From Microbacterium radiodurans (GTDB taxonomy: Bacteria; Actinomycetota; Actinomycetes; Actinomycetales; Microbacteriaceae): DNA of 64,000 nucleotides. The stretch spans positions 434,001 through 498,000 of the forward strand of contig NZ_VYRZ01000001.1 of assembly GCF_008710705.1 (NCBI RefSeq). Reading direction: 5' to 3'. Below the pieces are notes generated by a model, which was given only the letters and a program-made list of their open reading frames with translations, ran no database searches and was not told the origin of the DNA. Position numbers and translations under genes: made by a program. This document shows positions 25,199 to 33,906 of the stretch, piece by piece (the stretch's first letter is position 1; each line of letters opens with the position of its first letter).

Positions 25199-26518
25199 AT
25201 GCGATTCACGCCCGCGCTTCTCGAGCGCCTCGACGGTTCCTTCCGACACCTCAAGACCCCGCTCGTCGATGCGCCCGCCGCTCAGCGCGACCCGGCCGTC
25301 ATCGAGACGGTGTCGGCGATGCTCTCGGACATCCAGGCGCGCGGCATCGACGCGGTGCTCGATTACGCTCGTTCGCTCGACCGCTACACCGGGGGCGACA
25401 TCGAGCTGACCCCGCAGCAGATCGCCACGAGCGGAGAGCGGCTGCCGGCCGACCTGCGGGCGGCGATCGAGCTCGGCTCGCAGCGCACGCAGGCCTTCGC
25501 CGCCGAGCAGCGCGCCCACCTGAAGGACGTCGAGACCGAGCTCGTGCCCGGCCTCGTCACCGGGGCGCGCTACATCCCGGTGTCGCGCGTCGGCGCCTAC
25601 CTGCCGGCGGGTCGCTTCCCGCTCACCGCGAGCGCTTTCATGACCGTCGGGGTCGCGAAGGCCGCGGGGGTTCCGACCGTCATCGCCTGCACGCCCCCGC
25701 AGCCGGGCGGCGGCGCCAACGACGCCGTGGTGTACGCCGCGCATCTTTCCGGCGTGGACCGCGTCTTCGTGCTCGGTGGTGTCCAGGCCCTCGCCGCGAT
25801 GGCCTTCGGTCTCCTGGGCGACCTGCCCGTGGACATGCTCGTCGGCGCCGGGAACGCCTACGTCGCCGAGGCCAAGCGGCAGCTCTTCGGCACCGTCGCC
25901 ATCGACCTGCTCGCGGGGCCCTCCGAGGTGGCCGTAATCTCGGACGAGACCGCCGACCCCGAGATCGTCGCGGCCGATCTGCTCGGCCAGGCCGAGCACG
26001 GACCGAACTCGCCCGCCGCCCTCGTGACGACGTCGGCCGAGCACGGCGCTGCCGTGGTCGCGGCCGTCGAGCGTCAGCTCGCCGGGCTGTCGACCGAGCC
26101 GATCGCCGGCCCGGCGTGGCGCGACTACGGAACCGTGACTGTCGCAGACGATCGCGAGACCGCCGCGGCCCTGATGGACGACCTTGCTCCCGAGCACCTC
26201 GAGATCATCACCGCGGACGACGCGTGGTACCACGACCGTCTGCGCAACTACGGGTCGATCTTCCTCGGGGCGTGGAGCACGGTCGCCTACTCCGACAAGG
26301 GGATGGCCGGAACGAACCACGTGCTCCCGACGGCCGGCGGAGCCAAGCACAGCGCCGGTCTGTCGGTCTCGCGCTTCCTCAAGCCGCTCACCTATCAGCG
26401 GATCACCCGGTCGGCGACGCCCGACCTCGCCCACGCGGTGCAGGTGATCTCCGACTCGGAGGGCATGGCCGCTCACAGTGCGACGGCGACGATGCGCCTC
26501 GCCCGCCTCGAGGACTGA
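25199..26518 (+). CDS. HisD-like dehydrogenase, second copy
   Basis: 439 residues of the histidinol dehydrogenase family. Catalytic and zinc segments are present: GQAEHGPNSPA, APEHLEIIT, YSDKGMAGTNHVLPT, and the C-terminal SEGMAAHSATATMR, which keeps the canonical EGxxAH. The middle segment SRVGAYLPAGRFPLTASAFM is of the catabolic (HpsN-like) kind rather than that of histidine biosynthesis. It lies alone opposite a LysR gene with no other his genes nearby. Most likely a catabolic alcohol-to-acid dehydrogenase; a true HisD cannot be fully excluded. About the same length as the copy at 18670-19989 but clearly diverged. Confidence 0.82.
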   Translation: MRFTPALLERLDGSFRHLKTPLVDAPAAQRDPAVIETVSAMLSDIQARGIDAVLDYARSLDRYTGGDIELTPQQIATSGERLPADLRAAIELGSQRTQAFAAEQRAHLKDVETELVPGLVTGARYIPVSRVGAYLPAGRFPLTASAFMTVGVAKAAGVPTVIACTPPQPGGGANDAVVYAAHLSGVDRVFVLGGVQALAAMAFGLLGDLPVDMLVGAGNAYVAEAKRQLFGTVAIDLLAGPSEVAVISDETADPEIVAADLLGQAEHGPNSPAALVTTSAEHGAAVVAAVERQLAGLSTEPIAGPAWRDYGTVTVADDRETAAALMDDLAPEHLEIITADDAWYHDRLRNYGSIFLGAWSTVAYSDKGMAGTNHVLPTAGGAKHSAGLSVSRFLKPLTYQRITRSATPDLAHAVQVISDSEGMAAHSATATMRLARLED

Positions 26519-26536
26519 GCCGCCCGGGCCGAACCG

Positions 26537-27238
26537 TCAGGGCGTCGCGCGCCGCAGCACCGGGAACGAGACCCCGGCGAGCACGACGACGCTGACGAGC
26601 ACGGCCACGGCGAGGCCGACCGGTCCTCCGTCGGCGATCGCGCGGAACACCGCCTCCCACGCGTCGAGTGTCCCGATGACCCACACCGCCGCGATGAGGA
26701 GCGCGCCGAGGGCCAGAACGACGATCGTGAGGACGAGTGTGCCGGCGCGCTTGTAGATCGTCGCGCCGACGAAGCCGATCACGAAGAACAGCATCGCGAG
26801 TCCGAAGTAGAGGATCCCCGCCAGCAGCGGACCGTCCACCCACAGCCAGTCGATGCGGAAGACGTAGCCGTTCATCCCCCAGCCGTTCGTCGCCGACTCG
26901 AGAAGTCCGCCGATCACGAAGAGGACGGCCATGACCGCCGATGCCCCGGCCGCGACGAGCAGGGTGCCGAGGTAGAACTCGCGGCGCGTCACGCTCATCG
27001 CCTGTGAGAACGGGAAGGTCAGCGTCAGGGCCTGCGCGCCGATCACCGCGAAGTACCACAGCGGCGCCTGAGCGCTGCCGGCGATCATGGGCCCGTCGCC
27101 GTCGACGACGGTCGCGCGCAGGACCACGAACAGCGCGAGGGTGATGAGGTACGCGCCGACGAGGATGAGGAGCGGGACCCAGACGAACGTCTGGCGGTTG
27201 ACCAGCTGCATCCTCGCGACGTTGAGCGTGCGGTTCAT
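26537..27238 (-). CDS. ABC-2 type membrane subunit
   Basis: 233 residues with six predicted membrane helices, for example TFVWVPLLILVGAYLITLAL near residue 18 and LVLTIVVLALGALLIAAVWV near 170. No enzyme motifs. The start overlaps the stop of the ABC ATPase gene by four bases, so it is the membrane half of that exporter. Similar GntR-ATPase-permease sets of the YtrA type respond to cell-wall stress or antibiotics; the substrate here is unknown. Confidence 0.8.
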   Translation of the reverse strand: MNRTLNVARMQLVNRQTFVWVPLLILVGAYLITLALFVVLRATVVDGDGPMIAGSAQAPLWYFAVIGAQALTLTFPFSQAMSVTRREFYLGTLLVAAGASAVMAVLFVIGGLLESATNGWGMNGYVFRIDWLWVDGPLLAGILYFGLAMLFFVIGFVGATIYKRAGTLVLTIVVLALGALLIAAVWVIGTLDAWEAVFRAIADGGPVGLAVAVLVSVVVLAGVSFPVLRRATP

Positions 27239-28149
27239 CGGAGTGCTCCTTCGGAGGCGGGGGATGCTGCGGCGCGCCGGCTGGCGGCCTGCTGCGTGAG
27301 ACGGACGACCAGCTGCTGCAGCGACACGGGCGTGACGTCGAGACCGGCGTCGCGGAGGACGGCGTGATCGGCCTCGGTGAGCGCGCCGAGCACCGTGACG
27401 CTCGTGACCCGACCGAGGCTGTCCCGGTGGAGGACTTCGCGGTCCGCGACGAAAGCGTCGACGGCGGCCGCGTCTCCGACGATCGTGGCGGCGCGGTCGC
27501 GGACGGCATCCGTCTCCTCGTCGAGCAGGATCGAGCCGCCGTCGATGAGGATGACGCGTTCGATGAGGTTGGCGACCTCGTCGATGAGGTGGCTCGACAG
27601 CACGATCGTGCGCGGGTGCTCGGCGTAGTCCTCGACGAGTCGGTCGTAGAAGATCTGCCGGGCGGTGGCGTCGAGTCCGAGGTAGGGCTCGTCGAAGAAG
27701 GTGATGTCGGCCCGTGAGGCGATGCCGATGATGACACCGACCGCCGACAGCTGGCCGCGGGAGAGCTTCTTGATGGTCTTCTTCATCGGAAGCTGGAACT
27801 CGGCGATGAGGCGATCGGCGAGCGGCTGGTCCCAGTTCGGGAAGAACAGCCGAGCGATGGCGAATGCGTGGCGGGGCGTGGCGTCGTCGGGGTAGCGCTG
27901 GCTCTCACGGACGAAGCAGATCCGACCGAGCACGCCGGCGTTCTCGTAGGGGTCCTCGCCGAAGACCCGGACCTCGCCCGAGGTGGCGAAGTTCTGCGCG
28001 GTGAGAATCGACATGAGGGTGGTCTTGCCCGCGCCGTTGCGGCCGAGCAGTCCGTAGATGGTGTTCTCGGCGAGACTCAGGCTCACGTGATCGAGGGCGA
28101 GCGTGTCTCGGTAGCGCTTGGTGAGGTCTGTCACCTCGATGGCGGTCAT
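27235..28149 (-). CDS. ABC transporter ATP-binding protein
   Basis: 304 residues. Walker A GLLGRNGAGKTTLM near residue 35, signature LSRGQLSAVGV near 135 (LSRGQ instead of LSGGQ), and Walker B ADITFFDEPYLGLD near 155. A C-terminal extension of about 80 residues follows the core, as in exporters of the YtrB/EcsA group. Coupled at both ends: its start overlaps the GntR stop and its stop overlaps the permease start. Confidence 0.92.
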   Translation of the reverse strand: MTAIEVTDLTKRYRDTLALDHVSLSLAENTIYGLLGRNGAGKTTLMSILTAQNFATSGEVRVFGEDPYENAGVLGRICFVRESQRYPDDATPRHAFAIARLFFPNWDQPLADRLIAEFQLPMKKTIKKLSRGQLSAVGVIIGIASRADITFFDEPYLGLDATARQIFYDRLVEDYAEHPRTIVLSSHLIDEVANLIERVILIDGGSILLDEETDAVRDRAATIVGDAAAVDAFVADREVLHRDSLGRVTSVTVLGALTEADHAVLRDAGLDVTPVSLQQLVVRLTQQAASRRAAASPASEGALR

Positions 28150-28529
28150 CGGTCGTTCCCTTCGGTGCGGATGCGGGTGGCCCGTTCTCGGACGAGGCGG
28201 GCGAGGTCGTCGGGGCTCAGGCCGAGCGTGCGCGCCTCGGCGATGAGCGGTTCGATGTAGCGGTCGGCGAAGGCCGCCCGGCGTTCGCCGCGCAGCTGGT
28301 CGCGAGCTCCCGGGGCGACGAACATGCCGATCCCGCGGCGCTTCACGAGCACTCCCTTGTCGACGAGCATGGCGATCCCTTTCGCGGCGGTGGCGGGATT
28401 GATGCGGTAGAACGCGGCGAGTTCGTTCGTCGACGGGGCGCGGCTGTCCTCCGCCAGACTGCCGTCCACGATCGAGTCCTCGACGCTTTCGGCGATCTGG
28501 ATGAAGAGTGCTCGGCCGTCGTCGATCAC
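28146..28529 (-). CDS. GntR family regulator, YtrA type
   Basis: 127 residues: a winged helix (DGRALFIQIAESVEDSIVDG, then SRAPSTNELAAFYRINPATA) with only a short C-terminal tail, the mark of the YtrA subfamily. YtrA proteins repress their own operon with its ABC exporter, as fits the two genes downstream. An inverted repeat about 20 bases upstream of the start is the likely operator. Confidence 0.9.
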   Translation of the reverse strand: MIDDGRALFIQIAESVEDSIVDGSLAEDSRAPSTNELAAFYRINPATAAKGIAMLVDKGVLVKRRGIGMFVAPGARDQLRGERRAAFADRYIEPLIAEARTLGLSPDDLARLVRERATRIRTEGNDR

Positions 28530-28550
28530 ACCGTCTCCCGGGTTCTGTGC

Positions 28551-28566
28551 TTACTCACTTAAGTAA
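28551..28566. promoter_or_regulatory. YtrA-type operator
   Basis: TTACT (28551-28555) and AGTAA (28562-28566) are arms of an inverted repeat with six bases between (CACTTA). It is A+T rich against the background and lies just upstream of the GntR start, as in autoregulated YtrA operons. Confidence 0.55.
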
Positions 28567-28676
28567 CTAACCACAGAGGCCGCCCGGCGTCAAGAATGAC
28601 GTCGACGGCGCTGCGCCCGCCACATCTCTGACGCGCGCGCATGCGCCGCGCGTGATAACGAAGGGCAGGTCGGGTG

Positions 28677-28698
28677 GCAAATCGACGATCCGATTTGC
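28677..28698. promoter_or_regulatory. Inverted repeat upstream of the betaine importer
   Basis: GCAAATCG (28677-28684) and CGATTTGC (28691-28698) are perfect 8-base arms around six bases. A TAACGT with the -10 form follows at 28710-28715. Probably an operator for the betaine operon; the regulator is not in this window. Confidence 0.45.
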
Positions 28699-28932
28699 GG
28701 CCTCGACCGTAACGTGAAACGTTGGATGAGGCCCACGGAGGGCCATACCCGACCAGTCCGCGGTCGTCGGTGGCAACCCTGGGGGGACGCCAGACCGGCG
28801 AGCGTACGGTCGGCGGCCCGTGCCCGTGGATCCGACATCCGCGCGCCGAGGCGGCGTCGAGAGGCGCTCGCCGGGGGGCTGCCACCCGGGCGCGACCTAT
28901 GCAGCCACCGCACCGGGCTGCCGAGGTGTCCT

Positions 28933-30231
28933 GTGACCACTCCCGCTCTCGAAGCGAAGAATCTGTACAAGGTCTTCGGGAAGAATCCGAAGTCCGTCGT
29001 CGAGAAGCTCCGTGCCGGAGCCCGCCGCGACGAGATCTCCGACGCCGGGACCGCCGCCGTCATCGACGCGTCCTTCACCGTCCAGCCCGGCGAGATCTTC
29101 GTCATCATGGGCCTCTCCGGCTCGGGCAAATCGACGCTCATCCGCATGCTCAACGGCCTGCACGACGCGAGCGCCGGCTCGATCACCGTGACGGGCGACT
29201 CGATCACCGACGTGACCCCCGCGCGACTGCGCAGCATCCGTCGCGAACGGATCGCCATGGTCTTCCAGCACTTCGCGCTGCTGCCGCACCGCTCGGTCGC
29301 CGCGAACGTCGCCTACCCGCTCGAGCTGCGGGGCGTCGCCAAGACCGAACGGCTCGCCAAGGCCGAGGAGATCCTCTCGCTCGTGGGTCTCGAGGGCTGG
29401 GGCGACAAGCTGCCGTCGGCGCTCTCCGGCGGGATGCAGCAGCGTGTGGGCATCGCTCGCGCGCTCGCCGCCGACAGCGACATCCTGCTCATGGACGAGG
29501 CGTTCAGCGCCCTCGATCCGCTGATCCGACGCGAGATGCAGGAGCAGCTGCTCGAGCTCCAGCAGAAGCTCCAGAAGACGATCATCTTCATCACGCACGA
29601 CCTCAACGAGGCGATGTTCCTCGGTGATCGCATCGCCGTCATGCGCGACGGCCGCATCGTGCAGATCGGCACTCCCGAGGACATCCTCACCGACCCGGCG
29701 AACGACTACGTCGAGCAGTTCGTGCAGGACGTCGACCGTGCCCGCGTGCTCACCGCCGCGAACGTCATGGAGCGCCCGCGTCCCGTCGTGGCGGAGTCGG
29801 CCGGCCCCCGCGTCGCGCTCAAGCAGATGCGCGACGCCTTCATGTCGGCCACCTACGTCGTCGGCCGCGACCGCAAGCTGCTGGGCGTCGTGACCGATCG
29901 GGATGCCGTGAAGCTCGTCCGCCGCGGCGAGTCGTCGCTCGCGTCGATCACCAAGCCCGCGCCGCAGACCGTCAGCCAGGACGAGGTGCTCATGAACCTC
30001 TTCGTGCCCGCCGTCGAGTCGCCCCTGCCGCTGGCCGTCACCGACGACGACGGCCGACTCGTGGGCGTCATCCCCCGCATCACGCTGCTCGCCGCGCTCG
30101 GTCCCGGACCGGGCGCGACCGAGGAGATCACGATCCCGCTGCAGCCGATGCCGCAGGCGGCGATCGACGAGGTGCTCGCGGAGGCGACCGCCGTCGACGG
30201 CGCGGCCCTCCAGAACGGGGAGGTGCGCTGA
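28933..30231 (+). CDS. proV: Glycine betaine/proline ABC importer ATPase
   Basis: 432 residues from GTG 28933. The N-terminus NLYKVFGKNPKSVVEKLRAG is typical for ProV/OpuAA. Walker A is GLSGSGKSTL near residue 65, signature LSGGMQQRVG near 170 and Walker B DILLMDEAFSALDP near 190. After residue 280 come paired CBS domains (SATYVVGRDRKLLGVVTDRD, AVTDDDGRLVGVIPR), which sense ionic strength in this transporter type. It drives uptake of osmoprotectants. The gene shares one base with the permease start. Confidence 0.93.
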   Translation: MTTPALEAKNLYKVFGKNPKSVVEKLRAGARRDEISDAGTAAVIDASFTVQPGEIFVIMGLSGSGKSTLIRMLNGLHDASAGSITVTGDSITDVTPARLRSIRRERIAMVFQHFALLPHRSVAANVAYPLELRGVAKTERLAKAEEILSLVGLEGWGDKLPSALSGGMQQRVGIARALAADSDILLMDEAFSALDPLIRREMQEQLLELQQKLQKTIIFITHDLNEAMFLGDRIAVMRDGRIVQIGTPEDILTDPANDYVEQFVQDVDRARVLTAANVMERPRPVVAESAGPRVALKQMRDAFMSATYVVGRDRKLLGVVTDRDAVKLVRRGESSLASITKPAPQTVSQDEVLMNLFVPAVESPLPLAVTDDDGRLVGVIPRITLLAALGPGPGATEEITIPLQPMPQAAIDEVLAEATAVDGAALQNGEVR

Positions 30232-31142
30232 TGGATGGATTCCGCATCCCCCTCGGTGAATGGGCAGTCGACGCGGTCGCCTGGATCCGCGACAACCTCT
30301 CGTGGCTGCTCAGCGCCATCTCCACGGCGGTGGGCTGGCTCGTCGGCTCGCTCGCCGACCTGCTGCTGAGCGCCCCGATCGTGGTCGTGATCGTGGTCGC
30401 CGCGCTGCTCGGCTGGGTCGTGCGCTCGTGGAAGTTCGCGATCGGCACGGCGCTGTCGTTCGCCGTCATCCTCGGCGTCGGTCAGTGGGTCACGGCCATG
30501 CAGACGCTCTCGCTCGTGCTCATCGCCACCGTCATCGCGGTCGCCATCGCCATCCCGCTCGGCATTCTGGCCGCCCGCAGCAATCGCTTCAGCGCCGTGA
30601 TCAAGCCGGTGCTCGACCTCATGCAGGCGATGCCCGGCTTCGTCTACCTGATCCCCGCGATCGTCTTCTTCAGCATCGGCTTCGTGCCGGGCCTGGTCGC
30701 CACGGTGATCTTCGCGCTGCCTCCCGGCGTCCGCCTGACCGAGCTCGGCATCCGCAGCGTCGATTCCGAGACCGTCGAGGCCGGGCACGCGTTCGGCGCG
30801 ACGCCCGGGCAGATCCTGCGGGGCGTGCAGCTGCCGCTCGCGATGCCCACGATCATGACGGGCGTCAACCAGGTCATCATGCTCGCGCTGTCGATGGCGG
30901 TCATCGCCGGTATCGCCGGTGCACCGGGCCTCGGCAAGGAGATCGTCCAGGCGATGTCGACGGTCAACATCGGCACGGGTGTCGAGGCGGGCATCAGCGT
31001 CGTGATCCTCGCGATCTACCTCGACCGGCTGACCTCGGCCCTCGGCGACATGCGCGGCCAGCAGGGCTCGCTGCTCGGCGAGATCGGCCGGCGTCGTGCC
31101 GGTGCGGCGGCGAGCCAGCGCGGCCTCGCCCAGGTCGCCTGA
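30231..31142 (+). CDS. proW: Glycine betaine/proline ABC importer permease
   Basis: 303 residues with about seven membrane helices. It starts MDGFRIPLGEWAVDAVAWIR, the usual ProW/OpuAB N-terminal pattern. DLMQAMPGFVYLIPAIVFFS and the docking loop EAGHAFGATPGQILRGVQLP near residue 185 are family marks. Its ATG uses the last base of the ATPase stop codon. Confidence 0.93.
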   Translation: MDGFRIPLGEWAVDAVAWIRDNLSWLLSAISTAVGWLVGSLADLLLSAPIVVVIVVAALLGWVVRSWKFAIGTALSFAVILGVGQWVTAMQTLSLVLIATVIAVAIAIPLGILAARSNRFSAVIKPVLDLMQAMPGFVYLIPAIVFFSIGFVPGLVATVIFALPPGVRLTELGIRSVDSETVEAGHAFGATPGQILRGVQLPLAMPTIMTGVNQVIMLALSMAVIAGIAGAPGLGKEIVQAMSTVNIGTGVEAGISVVILAIYLDRLTSALGDMRGQQGSLLGEIGRRRAGAAASQRGLAQVA

Positions 31143-31235
31143 GGCACTTCCAGACCCATCCCCCCGGGGGCATCACCATCCCCCCTTGCACCACCACCCA
31201 TACGGAACGAAACGAATCCATACGGAAGGCACACT

Positions 31236-32147
31236 GTGAACAAGCGACACCTCACCGCAATCGTGGCGCTCGGCGCCGCGGCATCCCTCACCCTCGCCGG
31301 CTGCGCGAGCGGAAACCAGGCCGAAGGCGGCTCGGGTGAGAACGGCGACAGCCTCGGCACGATCACCCTCGGCTTCCTGCCCTCGTGGACCGACGGCCTG
31401 AGCACGGCCTACCTGCTCGAGGACCAGCTCGAGAAGATCGGCTACACGGTCGAGATGCAGGAGCTCACCGAGGCCGGCCCGCTCTACGCCGGACTCGCTC
31501 AGGGCGACGTCGACATCTACCCGTCGGCTTGGCCCGAGCTCACCCACAAGACGTACATGGATGAGTACGGCGACCAGATCGAGGACCTCGGCGCGTACTA
31601 CGACAACGCGAAGCTGACCATCGCCGTGCCCGAGTACGTCGACATCACCTCGATCGAGGACCTCGCCGCCAACGCCGACCGCTTCGGTGGCCAGATCTAC
31701 GGCATCGAGCCGGGCGCCGGTCTGACGGCCCAGACGCAGGACTCGATGATCCCCGAGTACGAGCTCGACGGCACGTACGAGCTCATCACCTCGTCGACCG
31801 CGGCGATGCTCACCGAGCTCGACACCGCGATCGCCGCCGAGCGCGACATCGTCGTGACGTCGTGGCGTCCGTTCTGGGCCAACGAGCAGTACGGCCTCAA
31901 GGACCTCGAGGACCCGCGCGGCGCGATGGGCGACGCCGAGGCGCTGCACTTCCTCGCGACCGCCGGCTTCGAGGAGGAGTACCCCGAGGCGGCCGAGCTG
32001 ATCGGCAGGATCATGCTGGACGACGAGCAGTACGCCGCGCTCGAGGACATGGTCGTGAACGAGTACGGCGAGGGCAAGGAGTCCGAGGCCATCACCGCAT
32101 GGCTCGAGGAGTACGGCACCCAGGTCGACGGTCTGATCACCGACTGA
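31236..32147 (+). CDS. proX: Glycine betaine-binding lipoprotein
   Basis: 303 residues from a GTG. Lipoprotein signal NKRHLTAIVALGAAASLTLA with lipobox LAGC near residue 24. The mature part (ITLGFLPSWTDGLSTAYLLE, QGDVDIYPSAWPELTHKTYM, VVTSWRPFWANEQYGL) is a ProX/OpuAC substrate-binding protein; the tryptophans in SAWPE and SWRPFWA are the kind that cage the trimethylammonium group. Third gene of the importer, 93 bases after the permease. A hairpin downstream separates it from the convergent gene. Confidence 0.92.
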   Translation: MNKRHLTAIVALGAAASLTLAGCASGNQAEGGSGENGDSLGTITLGFLPSWTDGLSTAYLLEDQLEKIGYTVEMQELTEAGPLYAGLAQGDVDIYPSAWPELTHKTYMDEYGDQIEDLGAYYDNAKLTIAVPEYVDITSIEDLAANADRFGGQIYGIEPGAGLTAQTQDSMIPEYELDGTYELITSSTAAMLTELDTAIAAERDIVVTSWRPFWANEQYGLKDLEDPRGAMGDAEALHFLATAGFEEEYPEAAELIGRIMLDDEQYAALEDMVVNEYGEGKESEAITAWLEEYGTQVDGLITD

Positions 32148-32160
32148 CCTCACCCGCGCG

Positions 32161-32241
32161 CGGCCGGTGAGAATCGGCATCCGTCGCGAGAATCGGTGTC
32201 ACGCACCGAGTCTCGCTGCAGGATGCGATTCTCGCCGGCCG
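32161..32241. terminator. Nested hairpin between convergent genes
   Basis: Outer arms at 32161-32182 and 32221-32241 pair over about 20 bases with one mismatch and one bulge (GGCCGG.GAGAATCG type). Inside, GCGAGA (32186-32191) pairs with TCTCGC (32211-32216) and CGGTG with CACCG. It sits exactly between the stop codons of proX and the convergent coiled-coil gene, so it probably ends both transcripts. No U-run is present. Confidence 0.6.
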
Positions 32242-32243
32242 TT

Positions 32244-32999
32244 TCAGTTCGGCGCGGCGGGTGGCAGCTGCAGGGCCGACCGCTCAGCCAGGCGCTCCAT
32301 CGCCTCGTCCGAGACCGCGATGAGGCCGTCGAGCTCGGCCCGCACGCGCTCGTAGGCGGTGCGCCGCTCGGCGGGCGTCGCCGCCTCGTCGATCGCCACG
32401 TTGAGGAGGCGCTTGGCGGTGTCGAGGCGTCGCCGCTCGGGCTCCGAGAAGCCGCGGTCGCTCAGGCGGCGCGCCTCGCGCTCGGCGACGTCGAAGGCGA
32501 CCTCGGCGTCGGTGAGCGCGTCGCGGTAGGCCGCGAGGTCCGCGGGCGTGATCCGTTCGCGTTCGGATGCCGGGCGCAGCCCGTCAGCGACCTTCTTGGC
32601 GCGCAGGAACGCGGCGGTGAGCGGCTGCCGGCCGTCGCTCATGGCGGGGTAGGCGATGAGCTTCGCGACGTCGAGCTCGTACTCCAGCCAGCGATGGGTC
32701 AGGCCGTCGTGCGCCTCGAGCAGGCGCTGCATGCGCGCGCGGGTGCCGAGGTCCTCACCGGTGTCGTCGGCCGCCGCGCCGGACGCGGAGCGCGCGCCGT
32801 CGACCGCCGTCGGCGACTCGGCGCGGAGGAGGCCCTTCGCCTCGGCCTTGGCCCGGATGATCTCGAGGCGGCGCTGGTGGCGGCGCTTCGACGAACGCTC
32901 GAGCGCCTTGGCGCCACCGCCGATGGCCGGTCCGATGAAGAAGATCAGCCACCAGTAGCTGCCGGCGAACTGCCACAGACCCGTCCAGAACTCAGCCAC
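32244..32999 (-). CDS. Membrane-anchored coiled-coil protein, paralog A
   Basis: 251 residues from GTG 32999. One N-terminal membrane segment (FAGSYWWLIFFIGPAIGGG) is followed by a long charged helical region rich in Arg, Ala and Glu. The core HDGLTHRWLEYELDVAKLIA, YPAMSDGRQPLTAAFLRAKK and AYRDALTDAEVAFDVAEREA is shared with the next gene, so the two are tandem paralogs. No enzyme motif seen. Resembles uncharacterised actinobacterial membrane proteins; function unknown. Confidence 0.75.
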   Translation of the reverse strand: MAEFWTGLWQFAGSYWWLIFFIGPAIGGGAKALERSSKRRHQRRLEIIRAKAEAKGLLRAESPTAVDGARSASGAAADDTGEDLGTRARMQRLLEAHDGLTHRWLEYELDVAKLIAYPAMSDGRQPLTAAFLRAKKVADGLRPASERERITPADLAAYRDALTDAEVAFDVAEREARRLSDRGFSEPERRRLDTAKRLLNVAIDEAATPAERRTAYERVRAELDGLIAVSDEAMERLAERSALQLPPAAPN

Positions 33000-33027
33000 A
33001 CCGCCATGGTAGCCCCGGACGCGGGCG

Positions 33028-33876
33028 TCACTTCCGGGGGGTCTCGCCGCCTCGGTCGTCGCGGTCGCGCCGCATCCGGTTCCACAGCTCCGTCGACCGT
33101 GCGATCGCCCGCTGGGCGTTGTCGAGCAGGTCCTGGGCGACCTCGCCCCAATCGGCGCGGTCCGCCTCGATCGCCTCGGGCCGGGCGCCGCCGGGCACCC
33201 CGCCGCGTGCCTCGGAACGTGCGCTCCGCTCGGCGGCGTCGAACGCGTGCGTCGCCCGCCGCACGGCGTCGCGATAGGCGCTGTAGTCGGCGGCCGAGAT
33301 CCGAGCGTCGCGGCTCGGCGGGCGCAGCCAGGACGCCTGCTGGTGCTCGCGCAGGAACAGGTCCATCGGTGGCCAGCGCGCATCCGTCATGGCGGGGAAA
33401 CCGATCGCCTTCAGCGGATCGGTCTCGTACTCCATCCACCGCGCCGTCAGCGCGTCGTGCTCGGCCATGAGCCGAGCGAGCGGAAGCCGCTCGACGGCCG
33501 CCCGCGAGCCCGGCATCGTCGCTCGGGCGGCGTTCACGCCGGCCCGCCGCGCACGCAGGTCGGCGACGGCGGCGCGGGCGTGGCGCTCGGCCTGCTGCAC
33601 CCGGCGGCGGGCCTCGGCGACGGCGCCGGCGGGCGCGCGGGATGCCGACTTCTCGGCCTGCGCGCGCAGCAGCTCGGCGCGAGCGACCTTGACCTGCGCC
33701 CGGCTGCGGGTCACCTCCTCGGCGGCGGTGCGGACATCCAGCCGCGCTGCGTCGAGTTCGAGGCGCCGCTGGTTCGGGCCGCGCCGACGCAGCCCGATCC
33801 AGCCGAGGGTGCCCGCTCCGGCTCCCGCCGGCGCGATCCACCACCACTCGGCCACGAGCGCGAGGATCGGATCCAC
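33028..33876 (-). CDS. Membrane-anchored coiled-coil protein, paralog B
   Basis: 282 residues. An N-terminal membrane helix (LALVAEWWWIAPAGAGAGTL) is followed by a coiled coil of about 100 residues (RLELDAARLDVRTAAEEVTR onwards). The core HDALTARWMEYETDPLKAIG, FPAMTDARWPPMDLFLRE and AYRDAVRRATHAFDAAERSA aligns directly with paralog A. 28 bases separate the two genes and they are probably one unit. The conserved RW-EYE and FPAM-D elements may mark an undescribed domain. Function unknown. Confidence 0.75.
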   Translation of the reverse strand: MDPILALVAEWWWIAPAGAGAGTLGWIGLRRRGPNQRRLELDAARLDVRTAAEEVTRSRAQVKVARAELLRAQAEKSASRAPAGAVAEARRRVQQAERHARAAVADLRARRAGVNAARATMPGSRAAVERLPLARLMAEHDALTARWMEYETDPLKAIGFPAMTDARWPPMDLFLREHQQASWLRPPSRDARISAADYSAYRDAVRRATHAFDAAERSARSEARGGVPGGARPEAIEADRADWGEVAQDLLDNAQRAIARSTELWNRMRRDRDDRGGETPRK

Positions 33877-33906
33877 CTGACCAGCCTACGTGTGCAGCGC
33901 TGCCGA

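Larger units (their letters stand above)
28530..28932. other. 403-base intergenic region between the YtrA and betaine units
   Basis: The longest gene-free stretch of the window. It holds the divergent promoter regions: a YtrA-like operator (28551-28566), a perfect inverted repeat (28677-28698), a smaller one AACGT-TTC-ACGTT on the minus strand (28711-28723), and then about 200 bases of G+C-rich leader before the betaine ATPase start, with hairpins such as GGCCC-N5-GGGCC near 28731. No known riboswitch was recognised and no coding sequence is convincing. Confidence 0.6.

Noticed and set aside
28738..28800. SAM-type riboswitch suggested by GGCAACCCT
   Set aside because: The pairing stems and the other conserved elements of SAM-I or SAM-IV could not be found.
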